From assembly GCF_038806765.1 (NCBI RefSeq), contig NZ_CP152389.1, positions 1,426,001-1,490,000 of the forward strand: a stretch of 64,000 nt of DNA, given 5' to 3'. The notes under the pieces were generated by a model. That model had not been told where the DNA came from. It was given only the letters and a program-made list of their open reading frames with translations, and did not search any database. The number at the start of each line of letters is the position of its first letter. Positions within the stretch are counted from its first letter, which is position 1. Below are positions 15,830 through 23,002 of the stretch, piece by piece. The DNA is from Mucilaginibacter sp. CSA2-8R (GTDB lineage Bacteria > Bacteroidota > Bacteroidia > Sphingobacteriales > Sphingobacteriaceae). The position numbers and the translations under genes are program-made.

Positions 15830-17500
15830 TTATTGTTTTTTGTCTCCGTAGCTAACAACGGTAATTATCCCAGCGGTTGGTTTTTCGCTTTCGGTAATCG
15901 GGCGGTAATTTGTAGTGCCATCACCATAATCAACAACATAGTAAATGCCTAAGCTGTAGTTGCCGGAAGTTACAGAAACCGTTCCTTTATAAGCGGCTAT
16001 GCTCCTTGCTGCTTCAGCATCTAATTCGGGTGAGATGCCCTTCTTTATTTTAATATTACTGATCTTTTTATCCTGAGTAACCCGAAAAGTGGCCACGACC
16101 ATACCGTTTGCGCCTTTTTCTCTCGAGATAATAGGGTAACGAGTTGTGCGGGCTACTTGCTTGAACATTTCTTTGAATTGCGATTGGTCGACAGTATCCC
16201 GATGATCCATCAAGGGTGCCTGCATCTTGTTGGTTTTTGTCGATTTTTGAGGTAGAGCGCTCAATGGAGATGGCAATACCGGATGTGGTGTTTTGTATTT
16301 TGACAACATCACTCGATTACCTGTTGCCGGCGGTGGCGGTGGCGGAAGAGTTAATGATTTGATAGTTGCGGCAGCGTCGGTGGTTGCCACTTTCACGCCC
16401 AGTTTTGCCAGCATCTTTTTGTTTTCAGTTGTCAGGTTATCCACTGTAAGTGTTAATGTTTCGTCCTTTACGCCGACTGTCAGTTTTTCGGTAACAGTGG
16501 TCATGTTTCCGCTGGTAATTTTCAGTCGTTGCTTTTTGTCGGGTTGGTTTTCGTTAGCTATAAGTGTAGATGTAGTTTCCGGGTTTAATACTGTGCCGAT
16601 TTTAAGCTTCAGCAAACCATAATTCTTGCTAAAGGCCATTGTAGATGCGCAGAGCATACCTGCGCAAAGCGGCAGAGTAATGAGGTAAGTGAGCCTGGCC
16701 AGCTTATCTGAGCGTTTTTGGTAGAGCTTCATTATTCTTGATTTTAAAAGTTGCTTGTTTGAAAAATGATTGGCAAACGGTAGGCCGCTTACCTGGCAGG
16801 CTTTTTCGATAAGGATCTGCACATAGTCGTCCGGATGTGTGCCCCGGGCGGTGCTCTCAAAATCGGCTTCGTACTCGTGCAGTGCCTTCAGGCTGTCTTG
16901 CAGTAGGTAAACCACCGGGTTAAACCAGCTAATGGTTTTAACCAGTTCTAAAAACAGGATATCCCAGCTATGCTTTTGCCCGATGTGTACCAGTTCGTGC
17001 CGTAAAATGGCCGAGGTTAAATCATCCTCGTTAGCGGCAAATAGATAGCCCAAAAAAGAGAACGGCGAGGGCAGGCCGGGAACGAAGATTAAAGTATATC
17101 CAGGTCGTTTTTGATGCTGATGGGTAGAAATTAATTTTAAGAGGCTGTAGAGCTTTAAGGTTAAGAAAATGAGCAGTACTGTCACCCCTGTAATGAAACT
17201 CGCCTCTAGGGCTCTATTTAGGGCTAAAACGGGATGCTTGTCTGCTAATGCCATAGCAGGATTGACGTTGCTGGCAGCAAAGTACTTCTGTTGTACAGGC
17301 GCAAGTGTTGATTCTGCCCGGTTCGATGGAAGCTCTAACTGCACCAATGGTATGGCAAAACTTACCGCAATGCTGAGCAGTAAATACGCCCGGTTTGCGC
17401 GGTAAAAAGTTTGTTTGCGTAACAGCAACCAATAGGCACTGTAGGCAGCAGCCAAATATATATTGGCCTCCAGCAGATAAGTCAATCCGTTCATCATCAT
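15830..17500 (-). CDS. M56 (BlaR1-like) membrane peptidase with a C-terminal TonB-like domain
   Basis: This is a 556-residue sensor-type protein. Membrane helices lie near residues 8-28, 38-54, 100-122 and about 282-300. The cytoplasmic M56 zinc peptidase has HELVH at 168-172 and the downstream Glu in HEYEADF near 211. A low-complexity linker of about 150 residues with a run of six prolines near 390 leads to a TonB-C-like domain at about 450-540 (TTRYPIISREKGANGMVVATF onward). By analogy with BlaR1/MecR1, signal sensing outside would trigger cleavage of the BlaI-type repressor encoded just upstream (4-bp overlap). The outer domain here is not a penicillin-binding domain, so the ligand is unknown. 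Confidence 0.85.
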   Translation of the reverse strand: MMMNGLTYLLEANIYLAAAYSAYWLLLRKQTFYRANRAYLLLSIAVSFAIPLVQLELPSNRAESTLAPVQQKYFAASNVNPAMALADKHPVLALNRALEASFITGVTVLLIFLTLKLYSLLKLISTHQHQKRPGYTLIFVPGLPSPFSFLGYLFAANEDDLTSAILRHELVHIGQKHSWDILFLELVKTISWFNPVVYLLQDSLKALHEYEADFESTARGTHPDDYVQILIEKACQVSGLPFANHFSNKQLLKSRIMKLYQKRSDKLARLTYLITLPLCAGMLCASTMAFSKNYGLLKLKIGTVLNPETTSTLIANENQPDKKQRLKITSGNMTTVTEKLTVGVKDETLTLTVDNLTTENKKMLAKLGVKVATTDAAATIKSLTLPPPPPPATGNRVMLSKYKTPHPVLPSPLSALPQKSTKTNKMQAPLMDHRDTVDQSQFKEMFKQVARTTRYPIISREKGANGMVVATFRVTQDKKISNIKIKKGISPELDAEAARSIAAYKGTVSVTSGNYSLGIYYVVDYGDGTTNYRPITESEKPTAGIITVVSYGDKKQ

Positions 17501-17874
17501 TTTTCTTTGTTGCGGCTGCGTTCGGCCAGTAAAATCAATTCGGCCAGTTCACTCAGGTTCAGTTTTTGTTCTTTTACGAGATATGACACTAGGCTTTTGT
17601 AAGAATTATTGAAATAGCTCTTGATCACTTTGTCAAAAGCAAATTTCTTGTAATCCTCTTCGCTTACAATAGGGAAGTACACATGCGAATTGCCGTACGC
17701 TTTGTGATCTACAAATCCCTTGGTTTCTAAAACCCGTACCACCGTGCTAACGGTATTGTAAGCCGGCTTTGGGTCGTCGGGCATCTTGTCCAAAATCTGT
17801 TTTACAATGGCTTCTTTCAGCTGCCATAAAATCTGCATTACCTGTTCTTCTGCTTTCGTTAGTTCTTTCATCAT
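17497..17874 (-). CDS. BlaI/MecI/CopY family repressor
   Basis: This 125-residue winged-helix repressor has an N-terminal DNA-binding region (LTKAEEQVMQILWQLKEA, then KPAYNTVSTVVRVLETKGFV as recognition helix and wing). A helical C-terminal dimerisation part contains the region where M56 peptidases cut BlaI-type proteins. Asn-Thr-Val-Ser-Thr-Val in the recognition helix is typical. The stop overlaps the start of the M56 gene by four bases. The upstream 130 bases hold five AAACTA-N6-TAGTTT-like repeats, the likely operators, so autoregulation is very probable. Targets beyond its own operon are not shown. Confidence 0.9.
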   Translation of the reverse strand: MMKELTKAEEQVMQILWQLKEAIVKQILDKMPDDPKPAYNTVSTVVRVLETKGFVDHKAYGNSHVYFPIVSEEDYKKFAFDKVIKSYFNNSYKSLVSYLVKEQKLNLSELAELILLAERSRNKEK

Positions 17875-17892
17875 TTTTTGAGCCCAAGAAGC

Positions 17893-18005
17893 AAACTATT
17901 TTTGTAGTTTTAATAAACTATCTATATAGTTTGCAAACTGTTTTTATAGTTCTAGTGTGCAATTATACTACTATTTTTATAGTTTGCAAACTATTTAGGT
18001 AGTTT
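17893..18005. promoter_or_regulatory. Cluster of five BlaI-type operator repeats
   Basis: Five copies of an 18-base inverted repeat, consensus AAACTA-N6-TAGTTT, lie between the BlaI gene and dprA: 17893-17910 (exact), 17915-17932 (exact), 17935-17952 (AAACTG/TAGTTC), 17968-17985 (CTACTA/TAGTTT) and 17988-18005 (exact). Centre spacings are 22, 20, 33 and 20 bases, so most copies sit on about the same face of the helix. The nearest copy is 19 bases from the BlaI start codon. The repeats are seen directly; BlaI binding is inferred from position and the family habit of binding such dyads. Confidence 0.85.
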
Positions 18006-18020
18006 ATATAATTTAAGTGT

Positions 18021-18046
18021 TTGAATTTCAGCTATAATTAAGTTTG
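18021..18046 (+). promoter_or_regulatory. Putative dprA promoter
   Basis: TAAGTTTG at 18039-18046 matches the Bacteroidota -7 element TAnnTTTG. TTG at 18021-18023 could be the -33 element, although the 15-base spacing is shorter than usual. The element lies 34 bases downstream of the last operator-like repeat and 45 bases before the dprA ATG, so a bound BlaI array might reach this promoter. Confidence 0.4.
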
Positions 18047-18090
18047 GTAGCCGCTGGTAGGCTAAAGTTTGTATTTTTAAGCTACTTACT

Positions 18091-19197
18091 ATGTCACTTA
18101 AACACCAATTGGCCCTGTCTTTTATCAAAGGCGTGGGCTCTACCTTATCTAAATCACTAATCGCTTACTTTGGCGGGCCCGAAGAAGTATTCAGGGCCTC
18201 GGTTACTCACTTGCAAAAGGTACCGGGCATTGGTACCAAAACAGCTGCATCGCTCAATTTAAATGAGGCTTTGCAACGTGCCGAGCTGGAACTTGCATTT
18301 GTAGAAAAGCAAGGCATAGATGTGATCTTTTATACCGATAGCCGCTATCCGCGTAAACTCAAGCATTGTGCAGATGCACCCATCCTTTTATACAGTAAAG
18401 GCAATGCCAACCTAAACACCCAACACATAGTAAGTATAGTGGGCACACGTAACGCTACTGATTATGGACGGACCTTATGCAAACAGCTGCTGGAAGATTT
18501 AAAACAGTATGATGTGTTGGTAGTAAGCGGACTGGCGCATGGCATAGACGCAGCCGCGCATAAAGAAAGTTTGCGGTTAGATGTACCCACAGTAGGTGTA
18601 TTAGGTCATGGCTTAGATCGCTTGTACCCAAGTCAGAACCGCTCCATAGCCGACAAGATGATAGTAAACGGCGGGTTGCTGACCGAGTTTCCGTCGGGTA
18701 CCAAGCCCGAACGCGAAAATTTTCCTAAACGTAACCGTATTGTAGCAGGCATGGCCGATGTTACCGTGGTGGTAGAGGCCGGTATAAAAGGCGGCGCTTT
18801 AATTACTGCTGAGATAGCTAACTCTTATAATCGAGATGTATTTGCTTTTCCGGGCCGTATCAACGACGAATTTTCTGAAGGCTGTAACTTTTTAATCCGT
18901 AATAACAAAGCCGGCTTGCTGACTAATGCGGCTGATCTTGCTTTTTTAATGGGTTGGGATAACAGTAAAGGCAATGGTAAGGCAACCGGTCAAAAGCAGT
19001 TTGCTTTACCTATTGATTTAAACGCAAACGAAAGGTTAATTTTTGAAATACTGCACCAGCATGCCGTTCCTCTAGCTATTGACGATTTAAGCATAAAAAC
19101 CAATTTACCGCTTAGCCAACTGACCATGAACCTGCTTAACATGGAAATGCAGGGTTACATCAGCGCCAGGCCGGGTAAAACATATGCTATCAGTTAG
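18091..19197 (+). CDS. dprA: DNA-processing protein DprA
   Basis: This 368-residue protein loads RecA on incoming single-stranded DNA during natural transformation. It has an N-terminal helix-hairpin-helix/SAM-like region (THLQKVPGIGTKTAASLN, about 40-60) and the Rossmann-fold DNA-binding core with SGLAHGIDAAAH, GHGLDRLYPSQNR and FPSGTKPERENFPKRNRIVAG (about 105-270). A C-terminal winged helix of the DprA-WH type covers about 310-368. Domain order and length are normal. It is divergent from the BlaI repressor gene across the operator cluster. The last four bases overlap the convergent sixA gene. Confidence 0.93.
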   Translation: MSLKHQLALSFIKGVGSTLSKSLIAYFGGPEEVFRASVTHLQKVPGIGTKTAASLNLNEALQRAELELAFVEKQGIDVIFYTDSRYPRKLKHCADAPILLYSKGNANLNTQHIVSIVGTRNATDYGRTLCKQLLEDLKQYDVLVVSGLAHGIDAAAHKESLRLDVPTVGVLGHGLDRLYPSQNRSIADKMIVNGGLLTEFPSGTKPERENFPKRNRIVAGMADVTVVVEAGIKGGALITAEIANSYNRDVFAFPGRINDEFSEGCNFLIRNNKAGLLTNAADLAFLMGWDNSKGNGKATGQKQFALPIDLNANERLIFEILHQHAVPLAIDDLSIKTNLPLSQLTMNLLNMEMQGYISARPGKTYAIS

Positions 19198-19676
19198 GCT
19201 GTCTGCTCAGGCGCGGTATAGTAAACTATTGTACCGCTGTTACTGCTAACGGCATTCCATTCGTTTACGTCAAAAGTAATTAAGATAGCCGTGCCGGGCG
19301 GTACATCCCTTATCTCACCGGTAAGTGTAAACAGCAGATAACTGATGCCTGGATTGTGGCCAACCATGGCGGTAAAATCGTTTGTATCCGCAAAAGCATT
19401 GATGGCTTTTAGTAAAGTTTGTTCACTGGCTTCGTAGATAGCGGTATTTAACTGAGGCTTGGGCAACTGCAATACGTTGGTGATGATGCCGGCCGTTGTT
19501 TGGGTACGCAGCGAAGAACTGGCTACCACCAGCTGCGGGATGATTTTATTATTCTTTAGCTTTTGTGCAAGTTCTGTTGCTTCATTGATGCCTTTATTGG
19601 ATAAAGCACGATCGAAATCACCATTAGCCGATTCGGACTGGGCAGTAGCATGACGAACAAGGAGCAGCTTTTTCAT
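19194..19676 (-). CDS. sixA: SixA-type phosphohistidine phosphatase
   Basis: This 160-residue protein of the histidine phosphatase superfamily (branch 1) has the catalytic LVRHATAQS at the N-terminus (His 9) and the second histidine in MVGHNPGISYL (His 107). The compact size and lack of an insert fit SixA, which in E. coli dephosphorylates phosphohistidine in phosphotransfer proteins such as PTS-Ntr NPr. The start at 19676 (MKKLLLVRHA) is clear; an upstream ATG at 19697 adds seven residues. Its target in this organism is unknown. Confidence 0.82.
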   Translation of the reverse strand: MKKLLLVRHATAQSESANGDFDRALSNKGINEATELAQKLKNNKIIPQLVVASSSLRTQTTAGIITNVLQLPKPQLNTAIYEASEQTLLKAINAFADTNDFTAMVGHNPGISYLLFTLTGEIRDVPPGTAILITFDVNEWNAVSSNSGTIVYYTAPEQTA

Positions 19677-19758
19677 ATCAAAAGGAAAGATGAGCAAACT
19701 TACTTTTTATCGGGCATAGTTTAACAGGGCAAGACCGCAAAATAAAGGTGAAGACTCC

Positions 19759-20790
19759 CTAAAGTTCTTTTAACCGGTCTAAAACTTTATCGGCAATGCT
19801 TTGAGGAGTGATGTTATACAAGCAGGCATAGTCATCCCGAAAGCAGGGTTTGTTTCCATAAACCGAACAAGGGCGGCAGGCAATAGTGTCTGCAATAATA
19901 TCACTTTCTTGCTGTCCGTAGCCTAAAAAGCCGGCAAAATGGTGGGTAGCGCCCCAAATTGATACTACCGGAACCCCCTGCAGCGAGGCCATGTGCATAC
20001 CTGCCGAATCCATAGCAACCATTAAGTCAAGTCGTGCAATCAGTTCCAGTTCCTGCAAAAGGCTTATGCGGTTTACCATCGAGGTAACATGCTGATATTT
20101 TTGTTCCCAATCTGCAGCGACGGCCTTCTCCTCCGGCGATCCGCCAAAAATGAACAGTTTGATACCGGCTTGGTTAAGTATTTGAACCACCTGCTCCATG
20201 CGGCCTAAAGGATAAATTTTGCCCTGATGCTGTGCAAAAGGCGCAATGCCTACCCAGTATCCTTGCTTAACCTCGAAAGGTAAATCCTTTTCCGCAATCA
20301 GTTCGGTTTTAACCAACTGATGGGACAGCGTTAATGGCAGGCCCAATTGCCTGAATACCTCGGCGTAGCGCTCGGTGGTAAGTGTAAGCCGTTTTAATAC
20401 TTTATTGGGGAAACGGGTAAGCTGTTTTTTGGCTGCCCGGTCCTTATCAATACGACGGCCTGTAACCCCTTTAAACTGGAATAACGCCTGAATGATGTTG
20501 CTGCGTAAGTTATTATGCAGGTTAGCTACCGCATCATACTGGCCCAACCCGGCAAGTTCTTTAAATAACCGATAGCTACCGGATATACCTTTATAAGTTG
20601 ATTTAAAATCGGCCGGAACAAAGGTTAACCTGTCAATATCATTAAAAAACGCCGAAAAGCCAGGGCGCGAAACATAAGTTATACGAAGATTGGGATGCTG
20701 CAGCAGTAATCCTTTAATTACGGGTACCGTCATGGCTACATCGCCCATGGCCGAAAACCGTAAAACCAGTATGTGCCGGGCAGCCGTCAT
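19759..20790 (-). CDS. Family 9 glycosyltransferase, heptosyltransferase-like
   Basis: This 343-residue GT-B enzyme is related to WaaC/WaaF/RfaF LPS heptosyltransferases. The N-terminus has ILVLRFSAMGDVAMTVPVIKGL. The C-terminal half carries the nucleotide-sugar site VAMDSAGMHMASLQGVPVVSIWG and a cysteine-rich end (CRPCSVYGNKPC). The neighbouring rfaE1 and rfaE2 genes make ADP-heptose, so transfer of heptose to lipid A-core or another glycan is a reasonable inference. Its start codon overlaps the stop of the DUF4254 gene by one base, which implies coupled translation. Confidence 0.87.
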   Translation of the reverse strand: MTAARHILVLRFSAMGDVAMTVPVIKGLLLQHPNLRITYVSRPGFSAFFNDIDRLTFVPADFKSTYKGISGSYRLFKELAGLGQYDAVANLHNNLRSNIIQALFQFKGVTGRRIDKDRAAKKQLTRFPNKVLKRLTLTTERYAEVFRQLGLPLTLSHQLVKTELIAEKDLPFEVKQGYWVGIAPFAQHQGKIYPLGRMEQVVQILNQAGIKLFIFGGSPEEKAVAADWEQKYQHVTSMVNRISLLQELELIARLDLMVAMDSAGMHMASLQGVPVVSIWGATHHFAGFLGYGQQESDIIADTIACRPCSVYGNKPCFRDDYACLYNITPQSIADKVLDRLKEL

Positions 20791-21416
20791 TACGATTTGC
20801 TGCTGTATAAAACAGGGTTAAGCAACGGGTCGTTGTACATTTTCATTTGCCGGTACACCCGCATACGCCTTTTGCCTTGTTCAATATCTTCCAGCAGTTC
20901 ATCAATTGCAGTGGATAAATCTATGCGTTGTTGCAACAGCACGGCTAACTTTTGGCTGCATTTAGCCATTTGTTCAGCATTAATATCTGTGCGAAGCGTT
21001 TCTTCGCGCATGTGATATATTTTGAGTGCCAGGATAGATAGACGGTCTATAGCCCAGGCGGGACTTTCGGTGTTATACCGGGCATCCGTTTGCGGAATGA
21101 TGTGCTGATAGTGCTGAAAAAAATAGTCATCAATACGTTCTACAATGTCGGTACGCTCCTGGTTCGACTGGTCGATCAATCTTTTCCAGCGCAAAGCCTC
21201 TACCGGGTTAATGCCGGGGTGACGAACTTCATCTTCCATGTGCCACTGTGCGGTGTCTATCCAGCATTTTTGATAAAGCAGTTGTTGAAAGCTACCTGCC
21301 GGATATGGATTTTCAGCATTACGTTCTATTTCGTTAAAAATATGGTAGTCGGCAACAACCCGGTCAAACAGCACATTGCATTGTTCGCTAATCATCATAA
21401 GCGGTAAAAGCTGCAA
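20790..21416 (-). CDS. DUF4254 protein, unknown function, linked to heptosyltransferase
   Basis: This 208-residue, mainly helical soluble protein matches what I know of DUF4254: a long early helix, WHMEDEVRHPGINPVEALRWK, an RTDIVERIDDYFF helix and a C-terminal basic coil ending RRMRVYRQMKMYNDP. No signal peptide or catalytic motif is seen. The gene is translationally coupled to the family 9 glycosyltransferase downstream and follows rfaE2 by 10 bases, which suggests a role in heptose-containing glycan assembly. Internal Met codons at residues 7-8 are alternative starts. The function is unknown. Confidence 0.8.
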   Translation of the reverse strand: MQLLPLMMISEQCNVLFDRVVADYHIFNEIERNAENPYPAGSFQQLLYQKCWIDTAQWHMEDEVRHPGINPVEALRWKRLIDQSNQERTDIVERIDDYFFQHYQHIIPQTDARYNTESPAWAIDRLSILALKIYHMREETLRTDINAEQMAKCSQKLAVLLQQRIDLSTAIDELLEDIEQGKRRMRVYRQMKMYNDPLLNPVLYSSKS

Positions 21417-21426
21417 ATATACAGAT

Positions 21427-21921
21427 TTACCCCTTTATCTTGTTGATGATAGCAGTAGACGAGTAGCCGTCTACAAAAGTGATGGTTTTAACCTCTCCGC
21501 CGTTGGCCAGCACTTCTTTAGCACCGGCAATGTTTTCAATCTGGTAATCGGCTCCTTTTACCAAAACGTCTGGCAGCAGGGTACTGATCAACTGCTGGGG
21601 AGTGTCTTCACCAAAAATTACAATGGCATCAACATAAAAAAATGCGGCTAATAGCATTGCCCGGCTATGCTGGTTGTTTACCGGGCGGGTAGGGCCTTTC
21701 AGTCGCTTTACCGACTCGTCGGAGTTGAGCCCGATAACTAGTTTGTGTCCTAACTCGGCGGCCTTAGCCAGGTAAGTGATGTGCCCGATGTGTATTAAGT
21801 CGAAAACACCATTGGTAAACACCACCTTTTCGCCTTGTTGCTGCCACTCGTTCAATTGCTTTTGCAAAGAGGGTAAATCAAAAATTTTGACAGACAGCTG
21901 TTGTTCGACTGAACGTGACAT
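21427..21921 (-). CDS. rfaE2: D-glycero-beta-D-manno-heptose 1-phosphate adenylyltransferase
   Basis: This 164-residue cytidylyltransferase-like enzyme activates heptose-1-phosphate with ATP to ADP-heptose. The nucleotidyltransferase signature GVFDLIHIGHITYL is present, followed by GLNSDESVKRLKGPTRPVN and the late GYSSTAIINKI motif. In E. coli this is the C-terminal half of HldE; here it is a separate gene directly after the kinase gene. I chose the ATG at 21921 (MSRSVEQQL), since an ATG at 21954 adds a hydrophobic leader that does not suit a cytosolic enzyme. Confidence 0.9.
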   Translation of the reverse strand: MSRSVEQQLSVKIFDLPSLQKQLNEWQQQGEKVVFTNGVFDLIHIGHITYLAKAAELGHKLVIGLNSDESVKRLKGPTRPVNNQHSRAMLLAAFFYVDAIVIFGEDTPQQLISTLLPDVLVKGADYQIENIAGAKEVLANGGEVKTITFVDGYSSTAIINKIKG

Positions 21922-21976
21922 AAGATGTATATTAATGGAAAGGTTGAGTATCAAAGATTTCGAGAAAAAAGCCGGT

Positions 21977-22963
21977 TTAACGGCTGGCTTTTTCTATGTC
22001 GGCAATAATCTCATTAAGAGTTGTAGTTGCACTGCCTACCTGCCTGATCACAATAGCAGCTGCGTGGTTAGCCAGTTCGCAGGCTTCCTCCACAGTAAAG
22101 CCCGATGCAATAAAATAAGCCATTACTGCTAAAACAGTATCACCGGCGCCGGTTACGTCAAACACCTCAGTAGCTTTTACGGGCAGTAATTGATGGGCAA
22201 TCGGGCTCATAATAGCCATACCTTCTTCAGAGAGGGTGACCACCAGGTATTCGGCATTGGTTTGCGCCAAAATGATAGACGATGCCTCCTTTAAATCGTC
22301 CAGGTTTTTGATTTTGTCCTTTTTGCTGGCTTCGGCTAACTCTTTACGATTGGGTTTGATGATGTATACACCTTTGTATTTAGCATAATTGAATCCTTTA
22401 GGATCAACAATAATCTTTTTGCCCTTTTGCGTAGCTAATTCAACCAATCGTTGGGTAAGCGTAGGTGAGAATAAGCCTTTATTGTAATCAGAAAACAAAA
22501 CAATGTCGGCTTCACTGATGCAATCTGACAACCTTTCAATCACTAAATCTTCAATAGCCGTACTTACCGCATCGGTTACTTCGCGGTCAATCCTTACTAA
22601 TTGGTGACTTCCGGCCATTACCCGGGTTTTAACCGTAGTAGGGCGGCTATGATCGTCGATGATGCCGCAAGTATCAATACCTTCCTCTTTCAGAATAGAT
22701 ATCAGCTGTGTACCTGAGGTGTCATGACCTATCAGGCCGCTCACGGTAACCTGGCTGCCTAAAGTAATAAGGTTTTGTGCCACGTTAGCAGCACCACCCA
22801 AGGTAATGGTCTCGTTTTTAACGTTAACTACCGGAACCGGTGCCTCGGGTGATAAGCGGGTTGCTTCGCCAACAATATAATGATCAATCATCAAATCGCC
22901 GATAACTAAAATATTGGGCTGTTTGCCCGATTGTTGCAGGGCACGAACTTTATCTGTAAGCAT
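21977..22963 (-). CDS. rfaE1: D-glycero-beta-D-manno-heptose-7-phosphate kinase
   Basis: This 328-residue PfkB/ribokinase-family sugar kinase phosphorylates heptose-7-phosphate at C1. The N-terminal ILVIGDLMIDHYIVGEATRL and GGAANVAQNL (about 57-66) bind sugar; DVTGAGDT (269-276) holds the catalytic Asp of the GAGD motif. The VGEATRLSPEAPVPV stretch is specific for the HldA/RfaE1 group. It corresponds to the N-terminal half of HldE and precedes rfaE2 by about 55 bases. Together with DUF4254 and GT9 it forms an ADP-heptose cluster; gmhA, gmhB and hldD are not in the window. Confidence 0.92.
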   Translation of the reverse strand: MLTDKVRALQQSGKQPNILVIGDLMIDHYIVGEATRLSPEAPVPVVNVKNETITLGGAANVAQNLITLGSQVTVSGLIGHDTSGTQLISILKEEGIDTCGIIDDHSRPTTVKTRVMAGSHQLVRIDREVTDAVSTAIEDLVIERLSDCISEADIVLFSDYNKGLFSPTLTQRLVELATQKGKKIIVDPKGFNYAKYKGVYIIKPNRKELAEASKKDKIKNLDDLKEASSIILAQTNAEYLVVTLSEEGMAIMSPIAHQLLPVKATEVFDVTGAGDTVLAVMAYFIASGFTVEEACELANHAAAIVIRQVGSATTTLNEIIADIEKASR

Positions 22964-23002
22964 GTATAATTATTGAAGACCTTATAGCGGCAACGGACGG
23001 TA

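Noticed and set aside
17769..18002. Plus-strand open frame over the BlaI gene start and the operator repeats
   Set aside because: It is an AT-driven frame through regulatory repeats, with no family resemblance; the repeats explain the region better.
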